NCBI GenBank assembly: GCA_016758965.1
Contig: JAEPRB010000190.1
Coordinates: 1 to 64,000, forward strand
Length of the DNA: 64,000 nt
Source: Circinella minor
Lineage: Eukaryota; Mucoromycota; Mucoromycetes; Mucorales; Lichtheimiaceae
Direction of reading: 5' to 3'
In this document: in pieces, positions 25,041-35,908 of the stretch
How the letters are laid out: the number at the start of each line of letters is the position of its first letter
How positions within the stretch are numbered: position 1 is the first letter of the stretch
Notes under the pieces: generated by a model
Database searches by the model: none
Told to the model about the DNA's origin: nothing
Seen by the model: the letters and a program-made list of their open reading frames with translations, nothing else
Made by a program: the position numbers and the translations under genes

Positions 25041-26303
25041 GGGTGTATTTCACCAATAACCGCCCAAAATTTGGCCCAATTTTAAAGATTTTCAGAGACA
25101 TGCAAAATAATTTTTTCATCTTTTTAATTGATAACATATAATTTTATGCATATTTAAAACATTTATTATGGATTAACTTCTAAAAAAAAGTAGTTGCCTC
25201 GATGCTGAAAGTTGTCAAAGTTGGTCGGTAAAACTGGATTTTAGCAGAGGGGGGATAATATTGAAACAATCGGATTAATGTAGCTCCGTCATGTTACACA
25301 AACCTTTCTGCGGAGTTACGTTGATGCCAAAACAAACGGGTTACTAGGCATCTCTAAGGCCCAGTAATAATACGATCTATATCTTCTCCTTATGCCTAAC
25401 TTAAGTAAATGTAAACAAGCTGCAAAAAAATGACGGTGAAAAGATAATGTTCATTTTGATCCTGAATCCCATAGTAATATTACAGATTCCCAAGTAGAAG
25501 TCAATGATGAATTGGATGAAGCAATCAATGACTGGGATGATTTAGAATTGACAGTTGTGCTTACTGACAGAACTCTGTAGTGTCCTCTACTTTGGAAAGA
25601 AGAAACTGACAGTTCAATTTGTAGTGTATATAATAAAGATTCTCACGCTACAATTTGGCAAAAATGTAGAGATAGTGAAAAAACATCCAAAGGCTAAAAA
25701 AAAATTAATACTTTTTTCTCGCCAGTTCCCAAAGATAACCAACAAGAACAGGAGATGTAACGAATGATAACAAGTGCTGCGCAAAATATCTTCTTGCTTC
25801 TCAACCTGATTTCTATGAACAGAAGATAGCACTTTGTAAAACTATAGAGCATGCAGGGCATACATTTTAATTATACCCTAAATTCCACTGTGAGTGTAAC
25901 TGGATCAAAAGTAACTGGGGTGCAACAAAACGTATAGCATGAGTGAAATGTGATTGCTCATTCCAAGCTCTCAAACAAAATTTACCAGGCTTCTTGGATT
26001 TTGTATCGTCTATTAATGAGGCACTAACTACAATTCACTGATTTTTTGGCAAAGTTTGGCATTTTATTAATGCTTATTCCCAAAATTTTCTCATTGATGA
26101 TGCTTTTGACTAGGTAGAAAAGTTTTCTTTATGCAAATATGCTTCACATTGCCATATTGGCATCCATTTTTACTTCTGTCACCTTTTTTCTTCAATTTCT
26201 AGTTACACAGTAACCATTTTGCTTACCATATATAGAAACGGTATTTTAAAAGACAAAATTGAAACAATTTTTGATTTTGGGCGGTTATTGGTGAAATACA
26301 CCC
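25041..26303 (+). mobile_element. TA-flanked DDE transposon with 30-bp inverted ends
   Basis: The 30 bases at 25041-25070 (starting GGGTGTATTTCACCAATAAC) are the exact reverse complement of 26274-26303. Both ends are flanked by TA, the target duplication of Tc1/mariner (IS630) elements. Total length is 1,263 bp. Inside is a ruined transposase gene on the + strand. The perfect inverted ends but heavily broken gene suggest the ends were conserved by trans-mobilisation or the copy is not very old. It is shorter than a typical autonomous element, so internal deletion is likely. Confidence 0.85.
25430..26170 (+). pseudogene. DDE (IS630/mariner-like) transposase remnant
   Basis: The C-terminal part reads HAGHTF-stop-LYPKFHCECN, then WIKSNWGATKRIA, stop, VKCDCSFQALKQNLPGFLDF and FFGKVWHFINAYSQNF. 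This follows the fungal DDE transposase pattern FYPKFHCELNxIExxWG...KR, the counterpart of PYSPDLNPIExxW in Tc1/mariner enzymes. There follow the CDYSF-like and RxxxKxWRxMDAY-like blocks seen in this family. The catalytic Glu of NxIE is Lys here (WIKSNWG). An upstream piece reads KTSKG, stop, KKINTFFSPVPKDNQQEQE. Several stops and at least one frameshift destroy it. Confidence 0.7.
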
Positions 26304-27025
26304 TAAAAAGGATAGTTTCTTCCTTTCAAACAAAATAACAATTAGTTCACTCTCTTTCATTTTTATTGAAATAAACTCTTTTCCCGACTATTTGATCGGT
26401 TGAATTTGCTGGTTATAAAAACCGCCCTTTTATTTATTTTTCTTTTTATTGATTAAGTTATTGATATAACTTTCCTTATTCCTTGAGTCTTTTACTCGGA
26501 ATTTCTTATATTTTCTTTTTATTTTATTAATTACGATCCGAACGGGACGTAACAATAGTTTTATTGAATATTTCCTGTTAAACACATCCCCCAGTTTGGC
26601 ATATTTTTTTTGAGATAGTTCATACACGTATGTAAAGAAAATGAAATCTCTGCTGTGGTGACAACGAAAAAGGGATATGTAGAATAAGAAAAAAAGATAG
26701 ATGTAAAAAATATTTGCAAGGTTCAAGAAGGTGTCAAAAGTTTACTATTGGCTAGTGGATACTTATTTGGGTTTAATAATAATATAGTATCATAACCTTC
26801 AAAGTCTATCCATACTTAGACTACAAAGATTAATTGAATCATATAATTCATTCAATCATTTAAACATGTTGTTTCAATTTGTTTTTTTTTTTGAAGCAAC
26901 AAAATACAAACTGATTATTTTTCATATATATAATGAAGAGAAGAAGAAAAAAACAGACGGATATGATGGGATTATTTTTATATGTATATGTATATATATA
27001 ATAAGAGAAATAAAAGGGGTTTCTT
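26304..27025. other. AT-rich intergenic region
   Basis: Between the transposon's right end and the 3' end of the RPN7 gene. I see no gene; the open frames on the minus strand are Lys/Ile/Phe-rich translations of AT-rich DNA. Confidence 0.5.
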
Positions 27026-28952
27026 TTAAACATCAATAACTCTGCTTAATTTTTGAACTCTATTTAAAAGCAGATCACCTTGCTTTATAACGGTTTGATA
27101 TTGGGCATTCTTAGCATCAGGTCGATTGGTTTCGATAACACCATTTACTCGATCAATAACACAGTTAAGACGTCCTGCAGCAATAAACTTGTATAAATCC
27201 CTATGAAGAAGAAAAAAGAAAGATATATTATAAATAATGCCATTATCATTAATAACTCTCTCACAGGTATAACTATTCTTTTTTTAATATACACAACAAA
27301 AGAAAGTATAACTTTCAAAAAAAAACACCCTACCGATCAATGTAATCTTCAGTAACACCAAATGCTTGTGCCATGCTACCAATAGTCAAAGATCGATAAC
27401 TTTCAAGCAATTGTGCATATGCTACAATTCGCATCTCACGGACATAATAGCGCAAATGTGCGTGCAAGAATCGAGATGTACGAAGATGAGTACGTTCAAT
27501 ATCAGCTATCATAATGAATAATATTATAAATTTAGATGTCACATGATTATAAATATTAAATGTCCTCTTATTTCTTATCCATATCAACCTAATGATCCAT
27601 ATTTTAAAAAGCACAAATAAAAAAAAAACGATTCCAATGTTAAATATATATATAAAGTTTTACATACCAAGTGCACGGAAGAACTGAGCATAGTTACAGT
27701 TATACAAGCTTGTCATGTAATCTTCAAGGTATGGTATATCTGAAATAACTTCAAGAATTTCTGGTGCATCTAATACCTGTATGAATATTTAGTAAAATTA
27801 GCATAACAAACCCCCCAGATTTTATTTTTATTTGTTGATCCCATCCATTCAGCTTTTTTTTTTTTTTTTGAAAAAAAAACAACAGCTTACCTTTTTCTTA
27901 ATATCAACTCGTTGCATACTGATTAAACTAGTCAAGACAGCATATTTTACGAAATCCTTGTAAGGCATAATTTCTGTACTAGTGAAAGTACTTAAAGTAT
28001 CAATAAATTGGGATGCAGCTCCCTTAAAATCTCGAATCGACATTAAATAGACACCTTCATATGCCTTAAGACGATTACGTCTATCCCAATCACCACCTTG
28101 TTCTACGAGTTCCTTTAACTTTTCGATGTTTGCTGTAACCATATCATTATCATCATAAAAGAAACCAATGCGAACCAATGTGAAAACAATATCGATACGT
28201 GTACCAGGAGTTATTGATTTTGTTAACAAATCATCGTATGCTGTCAAGGCTCGTTCCTAATAATAATAATATTTTGTTATTTAATAAACTCAAAAGAGAA
28301 AAAAGAAAGGATTCTTTTATATACAGCTTTATTTTTCTTTTCTTCTTTTTTTTTACCTTGTCACCAATTTGTGCATAATAATCAGCCTTACCAAGTAAAG
28401 CTTCATTCACTTCAGTTTCACCCATATTTTGTTCGGCATCCTCAACCTTTTCATCAAACTTTGCAAGATCTTCTTTGTTGGTTGCTTCCATTTTATTGAA
28501 TAAAGCTTGATCGAAAGGTAATTTCAATAGTTCGGTCACGTACTTATAGAATGGTGCCATCTCTATTAAATAATAATATATGTTTATAATAGATGAGTTT
28601 ATTCGTTCCTTCATTCCATTAATAAACAATAGTATAAAGCTATATTACTTTTTTCTTCAATAGTGTCTAATAATTGTTTTTTAGCTTCATCCTTTTGTTC
28701 TGCTGGACCATGTTGCAAGATAAAGCGATGGTGCTATAAATATAAAATAGAATAATTTATATATATTTAATCGTCAATATATATATATATATATCAAGTT
28801 TCATATTATTATTATTTGATTATTATCGTCATTTGCTGTTATTGTTTAATTTGACCGCATTGTTATTCAAAAAAAAAAAAAAGAATAATAATTACAGCTA
28901 AGAGAAGGTCAGGGATTTGAGGGAGTTCGTTCTCGGAAGGTGCTGTTGACAT
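27026..28952 (-). CDS. RPN7: 26S proteasome regulatory subunit RPN7 (PSMD6)
   Basis: Seven exons (28952-28896, 28733-28649, 28562-28357, 28256-27891, 27776-27668, 27505-27334, 27200-27026) give 389 residues, matching the family's usual length. RPN7 is a lid subunit of the 19S regulatory particle. The N-terminal part is a TPR-like helical repeat region ([20 protein letters not shown], then [20 protein letters not shown]). The C-terminal PCI domain includes [60 protein letters not shown] and [20 protein letters not shown]. All junctions keep phase. In yeast such genes respond to RPN4, but I see no clear PACE box upstream. Left of it lies the decayed mobile DNA. Confidence 0.95.
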
Positions 28953-29284
28953 TGTATAGTTGTGTGTTATATTAAAGGTTGGTTCAGGAGAAAGACGAGG
29001 AAAAAAAAAGAGTTACGCGTTCTTGAGGTTGAATTTGAAGTTTTCAGTCTACGCAATCCAGTCAATGCTCGTGACTTTTGGTTATACAAAAATGGTAAAT
29101 TGCAAAAATCATGCATATATTTCTTATATATAATAATAACATCTTCATAATGATCTCTTTTTTATATGATTGTAGTGCTAAATTATATCTAATTGTATAA
29201 TATATAATGTAAAATAAATACCAAAAAAAAAACTGATATTGTACGATATTAATATATGTTTTTACAGTTAGTAAATAAATAGTA

Positions 29285-29810
29285 CAGGGTTTTTTATTTG
29301 CATCCATTTCCGGACGCAACCCTCAATTTTTTCGCTTATAAGAGTGATTTTGTTCGCTTATACGTAATGTCAGTTTTTTTGCTTATGATATGTTATATTG
29401 TTCGCTTATGATGGAGATATTTCGCTTATAATATGCTATATTTTTCGCTTATGATGGCGATATTTTTCGCTTATAATAGTAATAATTTTCGCTTATAATA
29501 CATATATAATTTTCTTACTTACTATGTGGTCTAAGAGATTCACTTGTGTAGATTAGAGATCTACACAAATGATAGGGGGAATTTTTCGCAACTAATATCA
29601 TATTTTTTTTTGTATTTGCTACACCTGCTTTTATGGGATTAACCAAATTATATCACCTATTATAAGCGAAAAAATATCGTAAATTAATGCTATCATAAGC
29701 GAAAAATATAGTATATCATAAGCAAAAAATATAGCACATTATAAGCGAAAAAAATAGACATTATAAGCGAACAAATTAAGGGTTGCGTCCGGAATGAATG
29801 CAAAATCCTG
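29285..29810. mobile_element. MITE-like element with inverted subterminal repeat arrays
   Basis: The two ends form imperfect inverted repeats of about 50-60 bp. The left end starts CAGGGTTTTTTATTTGCATC and the reverse complement of the right end starts CAGGATTTTGCATTCATTCC; both then share CCGGACGCAACCCT. TA flanks both sides (29283-29284 and 29811-29812). Inside the left half TTCGCTTAT occurs seven times plus one TTTGCTTAT variant, spaced about 20-35 bp. The right half has the reverse complement ATAAGCGAA four times plus one ATAAGCAAA. There is no coding capacity. It resembles a non-autonomous Tc1/mariner-type element or a foldback element. Confidence 0.75.
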
Positions 29811-29812
29811 TA

Positions 29813-31040
29813 TATAGTATTTATAAAAAAAATCATTACTGTACAAAACAACTACGTAACGACGTTAATAGCTATTCAATAAGTACTACATTGTTTATGA
29901 TTATTATTAAACAAAATATATTTGTTTGTTTGTCCTTATTTTAAGCAGAAGAAACATGACTTGAATTTACTATTTTAACTGTATCAATAGGTCTATAATA
30001 ATGATTCCCGAAACTTACAAAATTGAGGAAACAATAGTTGAGAGTGAGGTTTTCCGCGAAGCAAAGCTAATCACATGTTATGTTAAAATATCTGTATCTT
30101 GGTCACGTTGGACAAAATTGTGAACGTATGTGATGAAAACATATTCTCTATTTCCATAGCAACGAAAGCCAATTGTAGAACTCCATCGATTTTACACACA
30201 TATTTACTTGGTCTGGTTTAATGGTTTAAAAAATGCATTGGCCAATTTATCAAAAAAAAAAAAATACAACAAAGACATCAAAAAGTTTGAAGCTTTTTTT
30301 ATCAAGTACAAATGTGTAGTCCTTTTGTCGTGTATTTTTGTTTGATAGTCGTTATCGAGAGGTAAGGAAATTTTCGGTATTTTCATTACTTATAATCTCC
30401 ATAAAACGTTGATATGTTCGAACAAAACTCGTAGTCTACCATTTATGTTTCGTGGGTAACAGCACCCACGAAGGATAAAAGCATGTATACTTGTGAATCG
30501 AAATTTTATATTTTTCGCTTAACTTTTTTTTTGTGGCCTTTTTATATTTATTATGCCCACCAAACAAATAATATAGAAATGACTTTTTTGGGTATGTAAA
30601 AAGCCATAAAATTAGGTCATGTATCAAATTTTTCACAGGTTAATCGGTATCGATAATAATTGTTTCACAAGATGGTTAGGGGAAAATTGCCAAATATGAA
30701 TACTCTTCGTGATCATTCTGTGTGCTCCTTCGAAAAAATTCATAAAGCAATAGTAAGGAAAAATAAAAAAAGTATTCCCCAAAAAAGAAAGGTAACAACT
30801 ACTTATCGTTTTTTTGTAATATAAATTAAAAATAAGCCCATTTACTTTGATTAAACTATTCTGCGTTGATAACAGTCCTCTCATGACCCTGTTGTGTATG
30901 GGTACTTATAAATAATTTTCCATTATACTATCTAATTGATATCGCTCTTCTTCTCATTCTTCTTTTTTTAATATTTTTTTTTTCAAAAACAAAAACCAAT
31001 CAGGAGTAAAACAGCAAACTTTTTATAAGGTTTTACGTAA
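29813..31040. promoter_or_regulatory. Intergenic region and promoter of the repeat-protein gene
   Basis: No gene is seen. Near its right end are a TATA-like TATAAATA at 30907-30914, about 130 bp before the downstream ATG, and a pyrimidine-rich tract (about 30943-30985), the usual arrangement of fungal core promoters. This supports 31041 as the start of a real gene. A single TTCGCTTA resembling the MITE repeat unit occurs near 30514. Confidence 0.45.
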
Positions 31041-32177
31041 ATGATAATGTGTTCCCGATCATCTCACAAGTATGATGATCTTTCATCAGACGTAGCAGCC
31101 CATTTTAAAGGTGAGGAAGGAGAAGAAAAATATATATCTCAGCTAAGACGAGAAAAACAGCGATGGAAAGACACTCAATGGGAACAAGAAGCCCGACAGA
31201 GAGAAGGGCAAGAGCAATGGAAAAAAGCACAATGGAGACAAGAGGAACAGCAATGGGAGAAGGCACAATGGGAACAAGAAGCTCGTCAGAGAGAAGAGGA
31301 ACAACAATGGAAAGATGCACAATGGGAGCAAGAAGCTCGACAGATGGAAGAGGAACAACAATGGAAAGATGCACAATGGAGACTAGAAGAGCAGCAACGA
31401 AAAGAAACAGGATGGGAACAAGAAGCTCGCTGGAGAGAAGAAGAGCATAAACGGAAAAAAGCAGAATGGGAACAAGAAGCTCACTGGAGAGAAGAAGAGT
31501 ATAAACGGAAAGAAAGTCAGTGGAGACAAGAAGAAGAGGAATGGAAAAAAGCTCAAAGAAGACAAGAAGCGCAATGGAGGCAAGAAGAACAGCAATGGAA
31601 AGAAACTCGATGGATCCACGAAGTTCGACAGAGACAAGAACAGCTTCAAAGAAAAGAAGTTCAATGGAGACTAGAAGTGCGACAGAAGGAAGAAGCGCAA
31701 CAAAGAAGAGAAATTCAATGGAGACTAGAAGAGCAGCAATGGAAAGAAGCACAGTGGAGACGAGAGCTGCAACAGAGACAAGAAGAACAACAAAGGAAAG
31801 AAGCTCAGTGGAGACAAGAAATGCTACGAAGACAAGAAGAACAACAAAGAAAAGAAGCTCAGTGGAGACAGGAAATGCTACGAAAACAAGAAGAACATCA
31901 AAGAGAAGAAGCTCAGTGGAGACAGGAGCTGCTACGAAGACAAGAAGAGCAGCAAAGAAAAGAGCTTCTCCGGAGACAAGAACTGTACAAAAAGATACCA
32001 CAGCCAGTAGCAACCTGGGGAAAAAGATCAGATGCCCAACCGTCACAAGGGATACGTACAAAACTACCACATCTATTCGCACCCCAGAATCAAAGAAAAA
32101 ATACCGCAATTGGGATAAAGGCTCCACAGAAATATGCCACAACTCCTTTTAACGCACTGGCAAAGAAAAAAACTTAA
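31041..32177 (+). CDS. Trp/Gln/Arg-rich 18-residue-repeat helical protein
   Basis: A single exon encodes 378 residues. After a short leader (MIMCSRSSHKYDDLSSDVAA) residues ~35-320 consist of degenerate 18-residue units such as QEEQQRKEAQWRQEMLRR, with occasional shorter 10-11-residue insertions of the same theme. Composition is dominated by Glu, Gln, Arg, Lys and an unusual regular Trp in the QW position. Eighteen residues equal exactly five alpha-helical turns, so each position returns to the same helix face and Trp forms a stripe; with Glu/Arg/Lys this suggests a long single helix or coiled coil, trichohyalin-like in appearance only. The last ~58 residues are Pro/Lys/Gln-rich and basic. No signal peptide, membrane segment or known domain is seen. 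The 54-bp DNA periodicity leaves other frames open too, but only this one gives a helical protein. Function unknown. Confidence 0.7.
   Translation: MIMCSRSSHKYDDLSSDVAAHFKGEEGEEKYISQLRREKQRWKDTQWEQEARQREGQEQWKKAQWRQEEQQWEKAQWEQEARQREEEQQWKDAQWEQEARQMEEEQQWKDAQWRLEEQQRKETGWEQEARWREEEHKRKKAEWEQEAHWREEEYKRKESQWRQEEEEWKKAQRRQEAQWRQEEQQWKETRWIHEVRQRQEQLQRKEVQWRLEVRQKEEAQQRREIQWRLEEQQWKEAQWRRELQQRQEEQQRKEAQWRQEMLRRQEEQQRKEAQWRQEMLRKQEEHQREEAQWRQELLRRQEEQQRKELLRRQELYKKIPQPVATWGKRSDAQPSQGIRTKLPHLFAPQNQRKNTAIGIKAPQKYATTPFNALAKKKT
31143..31990 (+). repeat. Degenerate 54-bp tandem coding repeat
   Basis: Units of about 54 bp, recognisable by variants of CAATGGAGACAAGAAG, run through the gene. The last four units (from about 31766 to 31990) are most alike, indicating recent duplication at the 3' end, while the 5' units have diverged. 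Confidence 0.75.
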
Positions 32178-33821
32178 TAAGATTGCTAGTAGGAGCATGT
32201 AGTCCGTAACTAAGAAGTATACAATGATGATAGATGTCAATCAAGCACAAAAGAAAAAAATAACAAAAGAAATGACAGCTTGCGTAATTGATATTGATAG
32301 AATAGATTAGAGATATTGTTTTCTACCATGTTACAAATAAAACTGTCTTATGAGTTTACTTTCGTGTGATGAATGAATATGATTACCTAATCATATTAAT
32401 TAATTTTAATTCTATAAATTATGTCTTGAAATACGAGTCTTCTAGTGATTCACTGGAAAGTTTATGAAAAAGACATGTATTCCACCCAACAAGTAGTGGT
32501 AATATATAATGAAATGGAAATTTATATCAGGACTACGTACAAGTAGTTACGACAATACAAAACACTAACTATGCACTAAATAAATATATTAAAATTATTT
32601 CTGTTTTCGCGATATCAAACTTTTTCAATATATTAAAAAATTGGTATTTTTTCTTTTTTTTTTTTTTTTGTTGTTGTTGAGAAAAGAGTGAGCGTAATTA
32701 TTACGCGTTATGTTGCATTATATTTCTGAGCAATCATGTAGAGTATCTATTATGATAAATCATGTACGGATCAGATATTGCGCTTTTATTTATCCACACT
32801 TAAGAAAATACACCAGCCCGCGTGACTTTAAGAGGGAAACAATTTAGAAGCAGGTAATGGATTTATTTTTAAACAACAGAATAGTACCATACGGTTATTT
32901 TCCTCGATGAGAAAGAGCATTCTTTGGGACACGATGTATATAAGCTTATAATAAATTGGAAAGTTGAATAAAATCATCTGTTCTGAAATTATTTTTATAA
33001 TGATATCAGCAATAACTTATTTATTCTTTGGCCTTGCTTCAAATACTTAATAGATGCTCCAGGTTGTTGATGTATTTAAATAAACATCTTTTCTGAGGGA
33101 TAAGGATAAGTATAGATGAAGTATTGAGTTATATTTCAAAATAGTAACAGCATATTGTTTAATTATAGTATAAATGTACGTACGTACTGTAAGTAATGTG
33201 TGGTTTTTTTTCCCAGTTTTGTTCTACGCAGCTACAATTTTACCAGAAACTGCCAGTATAACTAAGCATATATTTTTTTGTAAAGTAATATAATAAACTT
33301 TTTACCGACGGTTTCGATGATAGAAGTATTTGTGATAATATTATGGATTGATACTAAATATTGAGTCATATTATAACACAGAAAAATATTTTTCATAGTT
33401 ACAAGTTAGCACCAACAGAATGAAGCCATATATTGTTGACTAGCTTAAACACTAGTATACTAATTTGTTTGTCACAATATATATTAATCGGGGCCCAATT
33501 CTCAGTCAAAGACCCTTTTATTTTCTTAGTATAACACACGCATATAGTTGTAAAATAAGTCTGATATGCCATATAAATCAGTCAATATAAACTTTCCAAC
33601 TGCCTATACATTTTATTGTCTAGAAACCATCATAAAAACAATTAAAAAAAACATTTGTATTCATAAGGGGACGCATTGAAAAATTGAAATTTGTTTCAAA
33701 ATAGCAAGAATAAGCTACAAATTAACCATATATGGAAACTGAGTCTAAACACAGACCTGCGGTTCAGGTAAGTAGGTTCCGTGTCCACAAACATTAGGTC
33801 CTCCTCTTTTGAAAAATCGCC
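32178..33821. other. AT-rich intergenic region
   Basis: No gene or repeat element is recognised. It contains the 3' flank of the repeat-protein gene, several TACGTA hexamers (near 32532 and 33177-33185) and, at its right end, the promoter and 5' UTR of eL43. Inside the first eL43 intron there is an ATCC-type tetranucleotide run (about 33860-33885). Confidence 0.5.
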
Positions 33822-34589
33822 ATGGTAAGGCTAAGAAGCAGAATGATATATAGCATACATCCATCCATCAATCCATCCATATCAAATGATTCTAATCATT
33901 TATCGAAAACCTTTTTTACATCCATTTTAATAGACTAAGCGCACTAAGAAAGGTAAAAACACTGATTGGAACAAAATGCCATTGTATTTAGAAACGGTGG
34001 AAATTTCGTATATATTTTCTATTAGAATTAAAAAAGAAGTGGAATGCTGATTAAAGAGAGAAAAACAAACAACATTTTGTATTTAATTTTAAATAGTCGG
34101 CATCACTGGTAAATACGGTACCCGTTATGGTGCCTCGTTGAGAAAGATGGTCAAGAAGATGGAAATCACTCAACACGCCACCTACACTTGTACCTTCTGC
34201 GGCAAGGTAAAAAAAAAAACAGATTCAATTATACAATTATTGGGTTTTTGGGTTGATAATTCCCTATAAAAAAAGAGGGTATGGACAACAAGAGAATGGT
34301 TTACTCATTATTTGATCTATTCAAATATTTTTAGGACGCTGTCAAGCGCCAAGCTGTTGGTATCTGGAAGTGCAAGGGCTGTAAGAAGACCATGGCTGGC
34401 GGTGCCTACACCGTTTCGTAAGTATTATTATTATAAATAGGATGGAGGATGAATATGGAATATTTATGTAAGAGTTGTATTTAACATCTTTACTAATATA
34501 ATTAATGTTGTTATTATTATTATAGGACTGCTGCTGCCACTACCACCCGTTCGACTGTCCGTCGTCTCCGTGAATTGGCTGAAATCTAA
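33822..34589 (+). CDS. RPL43: 60S ribosomal protein eL43 (L37a/L43)
   Basis: Five exons (33822-33824, 33934-33952, 34097-34206, 34335-34417, 34526-34589) give 92 residues, the expected length. The protein binds rRNA on the large subunit. It reads [20 protein letters not shown] and contains the zinc ribbon CTFCGK...WKCKGC (C-x2-C-x14-C-x2-C), ending RRLRELAEI. The coding part of exon 1 is only the ATG, directly followed by the donor GTAAGG; exon 2 has 19 coding bases. This start is the only nearby one that gives a correct phase into TKRTKKVG. Exon codons are richer in G/C-ending codons (AAG, GGT, CGC, ACC) than neighbouring genes, as expected for a highly expressed gene. Confidence 0.95.
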
Positions 34590-35122
34590 GTTAAATCTTT
34601 TGATTTCTTTACTGTACTGTCGAAAAATAATAAAAAAAAGCATGGTTTTTTAAACATCATTATTATTTGTTATTATTAGCATTTATTGTTGTGTTTTGTT
34701 ATTACGTTAATAATTTTTTGTGCATGGCTATTTTTGATTTGATTGATTATATTTTCTTGTATATAAATTTTCTCTATCTTTATGCAACTCCTTTTGGTAA
34801 TAAGAGAAATTAGAGATATACTTCTTTAAGAGTGATTATATATACATGATTCACCATAATATCTATTGGGTAAACTACCGAAAGTGAAGATTAAAGGTGA
34901 TACGAAGAAAGATCAAATTAGGTATTCTATACTGAATTATACTTTCCACTCTTATTGCTGTTACAACGATTATTATCACTATCACTATTTCATTGTTCCT
35001 GAACTATGAATTAACTATTAAGCATTAAACTAAAACTGAAGCAATATCTGCCCTTGATATATAAAAAAAGCCTTTTTTATTTTCTTTTTTTTTGGTGTAA
35101 TTGAATTCTAAAGGAGTTGAAT
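34590..35122. other. Convergent intergenic region
   Basis: Lies between the stop codons of eL43 (+) and the hinge protein (-). AT-rich with AATAAT-type polyadenylation-like sequence close to the eL43 stop. No gene seen. Confidence 0.5.
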
Positions 35123-35908
35123 TTAGTTGGTAGCGGCAAAGATCTTGGGTGCGGCCTAATTTGTTTTTAATAGTAGATAAATGCATAAGTATTTCATCAT
35201 TATTATTGAACGAGTAAATCCGCGTGTATTATATCGTATAAGTATTCCCCGCAAGAAAAATAAGTATATATGATTTAAATGATACTTACACATTCATCAG
35301 CACAGTGCATGTAGTGGAAGAATTCTTCAATGCCTATATACAATTTAAATTTATCGTTGATGATTAGCATGATAAGACTTTCTTTCTCCATATCAATATA
35401 TTATTTCGCGTCGTTATCTTTTTGCGTATATGATTTATGTTGTTATGGTGATACGTTACAGTTTTCGCTGGAACCGTTTTCGACACGCTCGTTACATTCA
35501 TCAAGGTGGTGCTTCAAAGCAGCACAGTCCTTTTCACAAGCTGTAAACATATAAATAGAAAACACATCAGTAGGTTGTTTTTTTAGAGAAAAAAAATAAG
35601 TTAAGTAATTATATAATTTTGTGGTAATGTCATTTCGTTTTTAAGAGTAAAAGGTTTAAACGCGTCAAAACAGAAACATAAAAATGATATATAAAAAAAA
35701 TTAATCGTGTCGAATATAAATAAATTGATGCTTTACCCTCCATGATTTGCTCCTTGGGGTCTTCAAGTTCTTCTTCTTCTTCCTCTTCAGGTTCTTCAGC
35801 AACTTCTTCGACAACTTCTTCAACAACTTCTTCAACGACTTCAACGGGTTGTTCCTCTTCGGCGTAGGCGGTAGGGAAAATGCTCGAGAAGATTTCAGTC
35901 AAACCCAT
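35123..35908 (-). CDS. QCR6: Cytochrome bc1 complex hinge protein (QCR6/UQCRH)
   Basis: Four exons (35908-35737, 35540-35460, 35333-35290, 35155-35123) give 109 residues. This subunit of respiratory complex III sits on the intermembrane-space side next to cytochrome c1. The N-terminal half is a long acidic, Val/Glu-rich stretch (EEVVEEVVEEVAEEPEEEE). The C-terminal half has the family's cysteine pattern: ACEKDCAALKHHLDECNERV, then CIEEFFHYMHCADEC and PKIF. The paired cysteines form disulfides in known structures. The first ~16 residues (MGLTEIFSSIFPTAYA) may contribute to targeting. The junction before CIEE splits a Cys codon. Confidence 0.92.

Noticed and set aside
25555..25832. Small open frames inside the TA-flanked element as independent genes
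   Set aside because: They are fragments or shadows of the broken transposase frame.
31105..32142. A 345-codon open frame on the minus strand, and a second long plus-strand frame, across the repeat gene
   Set aside because: They exist because the 54-bp repeat lacks stops in those frames; the products are simple Leu/Phe/Val or Thr/Arg/Ser repeats, whereas the plus-strand frame at 31041 has a promoter-like upstream and a helical protein.
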